A DNA stretch of 64,000 bases, from positions 62,001-126,000 of the forward strand of contig CAZSDK010000004.1 of NCBI GenBank assembly GCA_964605655.1. The letters are read 5' to 3'. A program made the translations under genes and the position numbers. The notes below the pieces were generated by a model, which saw nothing but the letters and a program-made list of their open reading frames with translations, was not told where the DNA came from and searched no databases. Source of the stretch: JAKLIX01 sp964605655 (lineage in GTDB: Bacteria > Bacteroidota > Bacteroidia > Bacteroidales > CAIXZF01). Below, in pieces: positions 8,099 through 15,415 of the stretch. How positions within the stretch are numbered: the stretch's first letter is position 1; each line of letters begins with the position of its first letter.

Positions 8099-9352
8099 AT
8101 GAAAAGAATAATAAAATCAGCTAAGCTCAGAATGGTATTCTCTGTAACTATAATTAGTGTACTTCTGAGTACCAAGCCTGCCTGCTCACAATATATTCCC
8201 TGTGATCCGGGTGACTCCCTGGCACTGGTTGAGTTGTATAATTCTGCTAACGGCCCTAACTGGTTCGTGCAGGACAACTGGCTGACAGGTCCCGTTTGTT
8301 CCTGGGCATACATTAAATGTCAGTACTTAGATACGACTGGTTATTACAGAGTCGATTGGGTGGGATTGGCTGGAAACAACCTGACCGGGACCATAAGTCC
8401 ACTGATTTGTAATCTAACATATCTAGGGTACCTAAGTATAGGTTGGAATAATTTCTCAGGTACGATACCAGATTGTATAGGTAATCTTGTTCAATTAGTT
8501 GCAGTATATGTAAACGATAATTTCCTTACCAATCCAATTCCACTGGGTTTTGGGAGTTGTCCGGAGCTTGCGGTAATCAGGCTCGATAATAACCTTTTCA
8601 ACGATACACTGCCAGATACAATCACAAAATTGCATTTATTAGGTGGGTTATTGGTTAATAATAACCAATTTGTTAAGGTATTCCCTGCTACCCACGAATT
8701 GGATTTAACTGCACTCGAGAACAACCGTTTTACTTTTGAAGATATCCTTCCCTATAGACCTACCGGTTCTTTAACGAACTGGACCTATGCTCCCCAGGAC
8801 AGCATTTTAAACAACCTTGACACCACGGTGGTACTGGGCAGTTCACTTACCCTGGATTCCTGGGTGGATACCTGCCAGGATAACAAGTACCGCTGGAAAA
8901 GGGGGACCGTGTACCTTAACCCATATCCCCTGCCACAGAGTACTTACACGATAAACAGCATACAGTATTCAGATTCAGGATATTACTCCTGCGAGGTCAC
9001 CAACTGGAAAGCCTTTGACCTGACGCTGCACCGTCGTCTCATCCACGTAAACGTGGCAGATTCGGCAGTTGGAACGGTAGAAGAGACGGGGCAGGGCTGC
9101 CCGGGATGGAGGATACAATACACACTGGCAGAAAATCACCTGGTGATCAACCTGGATTTCAAAGGAGTACAACAAGTTAAATGTTACCTGATCGACGCCC
9201 TTGGAAGAAAGGTGTTGAGACTGTATGAGGGCATCACCGACCACCAGGAGTTGCATTATTACCTGAACCGGGTCCATATCCGGCCGGGGATGTATATTGT
9301 CAGGTTAGAAACTCAGGGTAACACGATCACCAGGAAAGTGATGGTGGAATAG
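8099..9352 (+). CDS. LRR / Ig-like / T9SS surface protein, copy B
   Basis: This 417-residue paralogue of the gene at 4220 has the same order: signal peptide, LRR cap, about five LRRs, an Ig-like domain with DSGYYSCEVTN, and a T9SS sorting domain. The LRR half differs, mostly at the x positions of the LxxLxLxxN strand (LGYLSIGWNN here, LGSLNLALNN in copy A). Residues after about 202 are identical between the copies. It follows the propeller gene by 11 bp and probably shares its transcript, so switching of that gene might affect it through polarity. It is likely a surface recognition or adhesion protein; the ligand is unknown. Confidence 0.88.
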   Translation: MKRIIKSAKLRMVFSVTIISVLLSTKPACSQYIPCDPGDSLALVELYNSANGPNWFVQDNWLTGPVCSWAYIKCQYLDTTGYYRVDWVGLAGNNLTGTISPLICNLTYLGYLSIGWNNFSGTIPDCIGNLVQLVAVYVNDNFLTNPIPLGFGSCPELAVIRLDNNLFNDTLPDTITKLHLLGGLLVNNNQFVKVFPATHELDLTALENNRFTFEDILPYRPTGSLTNWTYAPQDSILNNLDTTVVLGSSLTLDSWVDTCQDNKYRWKRGTVYLNPYPLPQSTYTINSIQYSDSGYYSCEVTNWKAFDLTLHRRLIHVNVADSAVGTVEETGQGCPGWRIQYTLAENHLVINLDFKGVQQVKCYLIDALGRKVLRLYEGITDHQELHYYLNRVHIRPGMYIVRLETQGNTITRKVMVE

Positions 9353-9355
9353 GAG
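8704..9355 (+). repeat. 652-bp exact direct repeat, copy B
   Basis: This is the second copy of the identical tract described at 4825-5476. It is bounded on the left by the A at 8703 (G in copy A) and on the right by the T at 9356 (G in copy A). Confidence 0.93.
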
Positions 9356-9392
9356 TCAGCCTCAGGAGTGAGTGATAACCCTGAAAAAGAGA

Positions 9393-12254
9393 TTACTGGC
9401 AGTTGCAAACCAGGTTGCGGTCGCCAAAGGCATCGTCAATCCTGGTCACGGTGGGCCAGTACTTATCTTCCCTGGTGGCAGCAGTAGGGAACACAGCCGT
9501 CTCCCGGGAATAAGGATATGTCCATTCATCAGCGGCCGCCATCAGGTAAGTGTGGGGAGCATTTTTGATCAGGTTGTTGACCTTGTCAGCCTTACCTTCT
9601 TCAATATCTGATATTTCCTTCCGTATGGCAGCCATCGCCTCAATAAACCGGTCGAGTTCATACTTAGGTTCACTCTCGGTGGGTTCAACCATCAGGGTGC
9701 CATGCACCGGAAATGCAACGGTCGGGGCATGAAACCCATAATCCATCAGCCTTTTGGCAATGTCAATGGCCTGGATCCCGCAGGAATGGGTCACAGGATT
9801 GCAGTCGACGATCATCTCATGGGCTACACGGTTCTTGCTTCCGGTGTAAAGGATCGGGAAATACTTCTCAATTTTCGATTTCAGGTAATTGGCATTAAGG
9901 ATGGCGTAGGCCGTGGCCTGTCTGAGCCCGTCTCCTCCTAACATCTTGATGTAGACATAAGAGATAGGCAGGATGAAAGCGCTGCCAAAGTGGGAGGAGG
10001 AAACGGCGTGGATGGCCTTTTCTCCTGCAGCAGGATACATGGTATGTGCAGGAAGGAAAGGTACCAGGTGGGAAGCCACGCAGATGGGGCCCATCCCCGG
10101 ACCACCGCCTCCGTGAGGGATGGCAAAAGTCTTGTGAAGGTTGAGATGGCATACGTCGGCACCAATGGTCGCCGGATTGGTGTACCCGACCTGGGCGTTC
10201 ATATTGGCGCCGTCCATGTAAACCTGCCCGCCGTTCTCATGGACCACCTTGGCCAGTTCGAGGATGTCTTCCTCAAACACCCCGTGGGTCGAAGGGTAGG
10301 TAACCATGATACATGACAAACGGTCCTTATGTTCAGCAGCTTTGGCCTTCAGGTCATTCATGTCGATGTTGCCCCTGGGATCACAGGCAACAACAACTAC
10401 TTCCATGCCTGCCATGACGGCACTGGCCGGATTCGTGCCATGGGCGGAAGCAGGGATCAGGCAGATCTTTCTTTGATGTTCCCCTCTGCTTAAATGATAA
10501 GCCCTGATCACCATCAGTCCGGTGTATTCACCGGCAGCACCGCTGTTCGGCTGTAAAGAGATGCCGCTGAAACCGGTGATCACTTTCAGATCTTTTCCGA
10601 GTTCTTCAATAAGCTCCAGGTATCCTTCGGCCTGGTCAACCGGAACAAAAGGATGGAGGCTTGCTAATTCAGGCCAGCTCAGGTGGAAGAGCTCGGCAGC
10701 AGCATTCAGCTTCATGGTGCAGGAACCCAGGGGGATCATCGAACGGTTTAACGACAAATCCTTGACCTCCAGTTTCTTGATATAACGCATCATCTCTGTC
10801 TCAGAATGATAGGAGTTGAACACCGGATGGGTCAGGAAGGTAGACTGCCTCTTGAGGGCATCAGGAAGGGTGGAGATCAGTTCGCATTCGGCTGGTTTGC
10901 AGACGAACGGAGTGAAGGGTTTCCCGTTCACCTCGCTGAAGATCTTCAAAATCCGGTTGATGTCTTTCAGCTCCGTGGTCTCATCGAGGCTGATACCGAG
11001 ATGCTGCTCATCAATGTACCGGAAGTTGATCTGTTCAGCCAATGCCAGTTTTCTCAGCTGTTCCATAGAGGTTCCGCCGGGGATCCTGACTTTCAGGGTG
11101 TCGAAGAAAGAGGCGTTCAGTTGGGTGAAACCATAAGCTTTCATCTCCCGTGCGAGAACGCCGGCAAGGATATTCACGTGGCGTGCCATTTTTCTGATTC
11201 CGTCCTGGCCGTGCCAGGCGGCGTACATGCCCGACATGATGGCCAGAAGAGCCTGGGCCGTGCAAATATTCGAAGTAGCCTTCTCTCTCTTGATATGTTG
11301 TTCCCTGGTCTGAAGGGCCATGCGGTAAGCTTTGTTTCCCTTTGCATCGACAGAGATGCCGATGATCCTTCCCGGAATACTTCTTTTGTAGTCTTCGGTG
11401 GTGGCAAAGAAGGCTGCAGAAGGACCTCCATAGCCCATCGGTATGCCAAACCTTTGCGAACTGCCAAAAACGACGCTGGCACCCCATTCACCCGGAGGTG
11501 TCAGCAGAGCCAGGCTCAACAGGTCGGTGGCCACGCCAACCGGTATGCCAGCTTCTTTCATCTGAGCCGTAAATGCCCTCAGGTCCTCAACTTCACCGAA
11601 TTGATCGGGATATTGAACCAGCATGCCAAAATACCGGGCATCGGGCTGAAAAGTCTGATGAGGTCCGATGACCAGCTCTATGCCAAGCGGTGCAGAACGT
11701 GTTTTGAGCACTTCCAGGGTTTGGGGGAACAGGTTCTCCGAAACAAAGAAATGACGGGAGTCTGATTTGACTTTCTCCCTGGGCCTGGAATTGAAGAACA
11801 TCAACATGGCTTCGGCAGCGGCGGTGCCTTCATCCAGAAGGGATGCGTTGGCAATGGGGAGTCCGGTCAGATCAGAGACCATGGTCTGGTAGTTCAGCAG
11901 GGCTTCCAGGCGGCCCTGGGAAATCTCTGCCTGATATGGGGTGTATGAGGTGTACCAGCCCGGGCTTTCCAGAATGTTCCTCTGGATCACTCCGGGAGTG
12001 ATGGTGTTGTAATATCCGAGTCCGATAAGGGATTTATAAAGCTTGTTTTTTGAGGCAAGGGCCTTCAGATGTTGCAGTACTTCATATTCATTGAGCCCCT
12101 GCGGAAGGTTGAGAGGACTCTTGAGCCGTATGGCGGCAGGAATGGTCTCATCAATAAGGTTTTCCATGGAAGAACATCCGATCTCCTTAAGCATCTCCTG
12201 TGCTTCTGATGGCCTCGGACCGTTGTGTCGCAAGATGAAGTTGTTCGTGATCAT
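9393..12254 (-). CDS. gcvP: Glycine dehydrogenase (aminomethyl-transferring), P-protein
   Basis: P-protein of the glycine cleavage system. It decarboxylates glycine with PLP and passes the aminomethyl group to the lipoyl arm of the H-protein in the cytoplasm. At 953 residues it is the single-chain form, with both halves fused, not the split GcvPA/GcvPB. The PLP-lysine motif HLNLHKTF places Lys708, followed by the glycine-rich HGGGGPGMGP loop; the N-terminus shows the usual RHNGPRP. No gcvT or gcvH lies next to it here, so the system is dispersed. A TAATTTTG -7 box on the minus strand at 12294-12301 sits 40 bases before the start. The 3' end converges on LRR copy B across only 40 bp. Confidence 0.97.
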   Translation of the reverse strand: MITNNFILRHNGPRPSEAQEMLKEIGCSSMENLIDETIPAAIRLKSPLNLPQGLNEYEVLQHLKALASKNKLYKSLIGLGYYNTITPGVIQRNILESPGWYTSYTPYQAEISQGRLEALLNYQTMVSDLTGLPIANASLLDEGTAAAEAMLMFFNSRPREKVKSDSRHFFVSENLFPQTLEVLKTRSAPLGIELVIGPHQTFQPDARYFGMLVQYPDQFGEVEDLRAFTAQMKEAGIPVGVATDLLSLALLTPPGEWGASVVFGSSQRFGIPMGYGGPSAAFFATTEDYKRSIPGRIIGISVDAKGNKAYRMALQTREQHIKREKATSNICTAQALLAIMSGMYAAWHGQDGIRKMARHVNILAGVLAREMKAYGFTQLNASFFDTLKVRIPGGTSMEQLRKLALAEQINFRYIDEQHLGISLDETTELKDINRILKIFSEVNGKPFTPFVCKPAECELISTLPDALKRQSTFLTHPVFNSYHSETEMMRYIKKLEVKDLSLNRSMIPLGSCTMKLNAAAELFHLSWPELASLHPFVPVDQAEGYLELIEELGKDLKVITGFSGISLQPNSGAAGEYTGLMVIRAYHLSRGEHQRKICLIPASAHGTNPASAVMAGMEVVVVACDPRGNIDMNDLKAKAAEHKDRLSCIMVTYPSTHGVFEEDILELAKVVHENGGQVYMDGANMNAQVGYTNPATIGADVCHLNLHKTFAIPHGGGGPGMGPICVASHLVPFLPAHTMYPAAGEKAIHAVSSSHFGSAFILPISYVYIKMLGGDGLRQATAYAILNANYLKSKIEKYFPILYTGSKNRVAHEMIVDCNPVTHSCGIQAIDIAKRLMDYGFHAPTVAFPVHGTLMVEPTESEPKYELDRFIEAMAAIRKEISDIEEGKADKVNNLIKNAPHTYLMAAADEWTYPYSRETAVFPTAATREDKYWPTVTRIDDAFGDRNLVCNCQ

Positions 12255-12293
12255 TACAGTTATTTTAGAAAGGTTTCAGACAATTTTGTGCGG

Positions 12294-12301
12294 CAAAATT
12301 A
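12294..12301 (-). promoter_or_regulatory. -7 box for gcvP
   Basis: Read on the minus strand it is TAATTTTG, a perfect TAnnTTTG match 40 bases before the gcvP ATG. It stands back to back with the plus-strand box at 12323. No clear -33 element is seen. Confidence 0.55.
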
Positions 12302-12322
12302 CACATCTTCGGCAATACTGAG

Positions 12323-12330
12323 TATATTTG
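12323..12330 (+). promoter_or_regulatory. -7 box for the small membrane protein gene
   Basis: TATATTTG is a perfect -7 match 26 bases before the TTG start at 12356. It leaves room only for a short leader, which supports the TTG start. Confidence 0.5.
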
Positions 12331-12355
12331 AAAGGAATTCGTAATAAGGAATCCA

Positions 12356-12970
12356 TTGGCCTTCTTCCTAAGAAATTGTTTCTTAATTGCTTTTACTTTT
12401 TGGGCCTTTATGGTTCAGGCCCAGGACAGTATACTGTTGCTGAACGGGGAGGTCCTGAAAGGGAAAATCTCTGAAGACCTTGGCGACTTCTATAAGTTCG
12501 ATTGGCAGAGAAAAAAGAAGACCTCCACGGTCGCTGTCGATAAAAACGAGATCTACCAGATGTTCTGGTCCGACGGGCGTCAGCTCATGCTTTACCAGCC
12601 TGATACCAACATACAGGGAAGTTTTTCCTCTTTAGAGATGATGGATTTTATTTATGGTGAAAGAGAGGCAAGGCACACATACAAACCCAGGGTTCCTCAG
12701 GCGACCGGATTCGTCATTGGCGGGGCCGGAGCCTGTCTGGGGTTCTGGGGCATCTGCCTGTCGCCGGTATACCTCGGCCTGACAAGCATCAGAAAACCCG
12801 GGCCAGGTCCATCCACCGTCATTCCCTCTCAGGTGAAAAACCCGGAGATCTTTGCCATGGGTTACGGGCATGCGGCCAGGAAAAAGAAAGTCCAGAAGAC
12901 CGCGATCGCAACAGCAGCAGGGCTTATCACGGTATGGATCGTGAAAGTGGCTGCCGACGGACTGAAATAG
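12356..12970 (+). CDS. Hypothetical membrane protein with N-terminal signal peptide
   Basis: This is 204 residues from a TTG start. No ATG or GTG lies between the in-frame stop at 12329-12331 and the signal core, and a TATATTTG box lies just upstream. The signal peptide is MAFFLRNCFLIAFTFWAFMVQAQ. It is followed by a small beta-rich domain (DSILLLNGEVLKGKI and DKNEIYQMFW), a pattern common in Bacteroidota proteins of unknown function. Two hydrophobic segments follow: about 119-142 (GFVIGGAGACLGFWG) and about 185-200 (AIATAAGLITVWIV). It probably sits in the envelope. The function is not known. The stop codon lies inside a hairpin shared with the convergent lipoprotein gene. Confidence 0.7.
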   Translation: MAFFLRNCFLIAFTFWAFMVQAQDSILLLNGEVLKGKISEDLGDFYKFDWQRKKKTSTVAVDKNEIYQMFWSDGRQLMLYQPDTNIQGSFSSLEMMDFIYGEREARHTYKPRVPQATGFVIGGAGACLGFWGICLSPVYLGLTSIRKPGPGPSTVIPSQVKNPEIFAMGYGHAARKKKVQKTAIATAAGLITVWIVKVAADGLK

Positions 12971-12992
12971 TTTTCTTTTATTTCAGTTTTTT
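12962..12992. terminator. Shared convergent terminator
   Basis: CTGAAATA (12962-12969) pairs with TATTTCAG (12979-12986), followed on the plus strand by TTTTTT. Both convergent stop codons lie inside the hairpin. Confidence 0.6.
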
Positions 12993-13490
12993 GAAGGTGG
13001 AGAAATCTCCCTTAAGGATCAGTGCGTTTAATTCCGGCAGCAGGTCTTTATATTGGTACCTGGTACCCGCATCATATAACTCAGTCAGAGGTTCCTTGTC
13101 CAAAATGTTATTATACAACTCCTTCGCGTCCGGTGTTTTTCCCAGGGCAGCATATTCCTGGTAAGTATACTTTAGAAATGCAACATTTTTGCCGATTCCC
13201 CTGTTATCTAACCAGTAATCTTTTTCCAGAGAAGTTGGATAGGCGAAATCCCCGTTGTAATAAATGTCTGTGACTCCCGGGTAAGATACGATCGATGTTT
13301 TCTCATCGTTCAGGACCACAGGGACCTGGTAATAATAATTGGCCCTGGTTTTATAGATCAACACGGGAGGACCGGCTGCCGGTTTTGGGTTCCCGGAGGG
13401 ATCCACTATCGTTTCGGCATGTTTTTTACAACAGGAATTAAGTGAAAAAATCATTAAAAAAATGACAAAATAATGCTTGTGATTCTTCAT
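12978..13490 (-). CDS. Lipoprotein of unknown function
   Basis: 170 residues with a lipoprotein signal (IFLMIFSLNSC, lipid Cys at about residue 19). A proline-rich linker (DPSGNPKPAAGPPV) follows, then a mature domain with VLIYKTRANYYYQVPV and KTSIVSYPG. This matches a small Bacteroidota lipoprotein family I recognise by pattern but which has no known function. It probably sits in the outer membrane facing the periplasm. It is monocistronic, divergent from the DUF1573 gene at 13658 and convergent with the gene at 12356. Confidence 0.7.
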   Translation of the reverse strand: MKNHKHYFVIFLMIFSLNSCCKKHAETIVDPSGNPKPAAGPPVLIYKTRANYYYQVPVVLNDEKTSIVSYPGVTDIYYNGDFAYPTSLEKDYWLDNRGIGKNVAFLKYTYQEYAALGKTPDAKELYNNILDKEPLTELYDAGTRYQYKDLLPELNALILKGDFSTFKKLK

Positions 13491-13563
13491 AGTAGACTGG
13501 TTATCAGGCAGATTTTACAATTTATTTACATTGTTAAAAATGGTTAAATATAGAAGATTTTCA

Positions 13564-13592
13564 TTGCAGTCCGGTAGCTGTATGTAATTTTG
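13564..13592 (+). promoter_or_regulatory. Promoter of the DUF1573 gene
   Basis: TTG at 13564-13566, an 18-base spacer, then TAATTTTG at 13585-13592. Transcription would begin near 13600, downstream of an in-frame ATG at 13595, which supports the start at 13658. Confidence 0.6.
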
Positions 13593-13657
13593 GAATGAAT
13601 TATGTTCTTTTTTCATCACAAAAAAAATCACTATTTATAAATTCAAAACATCAGACA

Positions 13658-14128
13658 ATGAAAAAAATTGCTTTCAGTTTAGGAGTTTTCATGTTCATGG
13701 TAGTTGCTGCTTTTGCACAAACCACCCAACCTGCCGCAACCCCCCAGGTTGACAATCCCAATGCACCGGAAATTAAGTTCAACAAACTGGTTCATGACTA
13801 TGGTACCGTACAAAAAGAAGGAGACGGCGTTTGTGCTTTCGAATTCCAGAATATCGGAAAAGAACCCCTGGTACTCTCCGATGTACGTTCAAGCTGCGGT
13901 TGTACCGTTCCTGAGTGGCCCCGTGAGCCGATCCTCCCCGGAAAGTCCAACACCATTAAAGTAAAGTATGACACCAAAAGGGTAGGACCCATCAACAAGA
14001 CCGTTACCGTGACTTCCAACGCAAAGACTGCCTCTGTGGTCCTCAGGATCCAGGGAACCGTTGTTGATCCCGGTACAGGAACCACTCCCGAAAAACCCGC
14101 TTCACCGACTACACCGACAAATAAATAA
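13658..14128 (+). CDS. DUF1573 secreted protein
   Basis: 156 residues from the ATG at 13658, chosen over an in-frame ATG at 13595 because it gives a clean signal peptide (MKKIAFSLGVFMFMVVAAFAQ) and because the promoter lies too close to the earlier one. One DUF1573 (Ig-like, HYDIN/ASPM-type) domain covers about 35-135, with VHDYGTVQKEGDG and the hallmark SSCGCTVPEWP. The tail is short and Pro/Thr-rich. DUF1573 proteins are abundant in Bacteroidota envelopes and have no settled function. A strong terminator follows. Confidence 0.88.
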   Translation: MKKIAFSLGVFMFMVVAAFAQTTQPAATPQVDNPNAPEIKFNKLVHDYGTVQKEGDGVCAFEFQNIGKEPLVLSDVRSSCGCTVPEWPREPILPGKSNTIKVKYDTKRVGPINKTVTVTSNAKTASVVLRIQGTVVDPGTGTTPEKPASPTTPTNK

Positions 14129-14163
14129 ATTTGGTGTAGATAGGCAAAAAAATTGTGACCTTT

Positions 14164-14197
14164 GTCCCGGTAAGTCTCTTACCGGGACTTTTTTTTT
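14164..14197 (+). terminator. Intrinsic terminator after the DUF1573 gene
   Basis: GTCCCGGTAAG (14164-14174), a TCT loop and CTTACCGGGAC (14178-14188) form a perfect 11-bp stem, followed by nine T. Confidence 0.95.
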
Positions 14198-14215
14198 AAT
14201 CTAAAACAAGCACTC

Positions 14216-15415
14216 ATGCCATCGATCTCAAAAAAAGGCATCAACATGCCACCGTCTCCCATCCGGAAACTGGTTCCTTTTGCTGAAGAAGCTAAAAGAA
14301 AAGGAAGAAAAGTGTACCACCTGAACATCGGTCAACCCGATATCCCTACTACAGAACTGGCAATCAAAGCAGTGCACGGCTACCACGAAAAGGTGATCGA
14401 GTACAGCCACTCTGCGGGCAACATCTCTTATCGCAAAAAACTTACGGAGTACTATAAGAAACATCATATCGACATCACTCCGGAACAGATCATCGTATGT
14501 ACCGGTGGTTCCGAAGCCATACTGATAGGGATGCAGACCTGCCTCGATCCGGGCGATGAGGTGATCATTCCGGAACCTTTCTATGCCAACTATAACGGTT
14601 TTTCAGTGTCGGCAGGCATCAACGTAGTGCCCATCCCCTCTTTCATCGAAGATGGCTTTGCCCTGCCTCCCATCAGTGAGTTTGAAAAGGTGATCACGCC
14701 GAAAACAAAGGCCATCATGGTGTGTAACCCAAATAACCCTACCGGTTACCTCTACTCGAAAGAAGAAATCCTGACCCTGAAGGACCTGGCCCTTAAGTAT
14801 GATCTGTACCTTTTCGCTGATGAGGTCTACAGAGAATTTTGCTATGACGGGAAAAAGCACTTCTCTATCATGGAATTGGATGGACTGGACGACAATGTCA
14901 TCCTATTCGATTCTGTTTCCAAAAGGTACAGTGCCTGCGGTGTTCGTATCGGCTGCCTGATCTCCAGGAACAAGCAGGTGATCAGCACGGCCCTCAAGTT
15001 CGCCCAGGCCCGTTTAAGTCCGCCTTCACTCGGACAAGTGGCTGCCGAGGCTGCCGTGGATACCCCCGACAGTTATTTTGAGGAAGTGTTGAAAGAATAT
15101 ATTGCCCGGAGAGATATCGTCGTCTCCTCCATCAATAACATGAAGGGCGCTTTCTGCCCGAACCCCAGCGGTGCTTTTTATGCGGTAGCCAGGCTTCCCA
15201 TCGATGATTCCGACAGGTTCTGCCAGTGGTTGCTCGAAGACTTCCAGTACAATAACGAGACAGTCATGTGCGCCCCTGCAACAGGCTTCTATTCTATTCC
15301 CGGTAAAGGGAAAGATGAGATCAGGATTAGCTATGTATTAAAGGTGGAAGACCTGAAAAGTGCCATGAAATGCCTCGAAGAGGCACTGAAAGTCTATCCC
15401 GGCCGGACCCTCTGA
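14216..15415 (+). CDS. PLP-dependent aminotransferase, class I fold
   Basis: This 399-residue cytosolic enzyme of the aspartate aminotransferase fold has HLNIGQPDIPT at the N-terminus, CTGGSEAI, the CNPNNPTGYLYS loop, LFADEVYREF and the PLP lysine in SVSKRYSACGVRIG (Lys236), with RISYV near the end. It moves amino groups between an amino acid and a 2-oxo acid. Aspartate, alanine or an aromatic amino acid is possible and the sequence alone does not decide. It is the first gene after the terminator at 14164 and abuts the convergent gene with its stop (TGA|TCA). Confidence 0.9.
   Translation: MPSISKKGINMPPSPIRKLVPFAEEAKRKGRKVYHLNIGQPDIPTTELAIKAVHGYHEKVIEYSHSAGNISYRKKLTEYYKKHHIDITPEQIIVCTGGSEAILIGMQTCLDPGDEVIIPEPFYANYNGFSVSAGINVVPIPSFIEDGFALPPISEFEKVITPKTKAIMVCNPNNPTGYLYSKEEILTLKDLALKYDLYLFADEVYREFCYDGKKHFSIMELDGLDDNVILFDSVSKRYSACGVRIGCLISRNKQVISTALKFAQARLSPPSLGQVAAEAAVDTPDSYFEEVLKEYIARRDIVVSSINNMKGAFCPNPSGAFYAVARLPIDDSDRFCQWLLEDFQYNNETVMCAPATGFYSIPGKGKDEIRISYVLKVEDLKSAMKCLEEALKVYPGRTL

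Noticed and set aside
4220..9352. Diversity-generating retroelement acting on the LRR genes
   Set aside because: There is no reverse transcriptase or template repeat in the window, and the differences are not limited to adenine positions.
10806..11765. Plus-strand open frame of 319 codons opposite gcvP
   Set aside because: It lies wholly inside the conserved gcvP frame and shows no domain; it is a shadow of GC-rich codons on the other strand.
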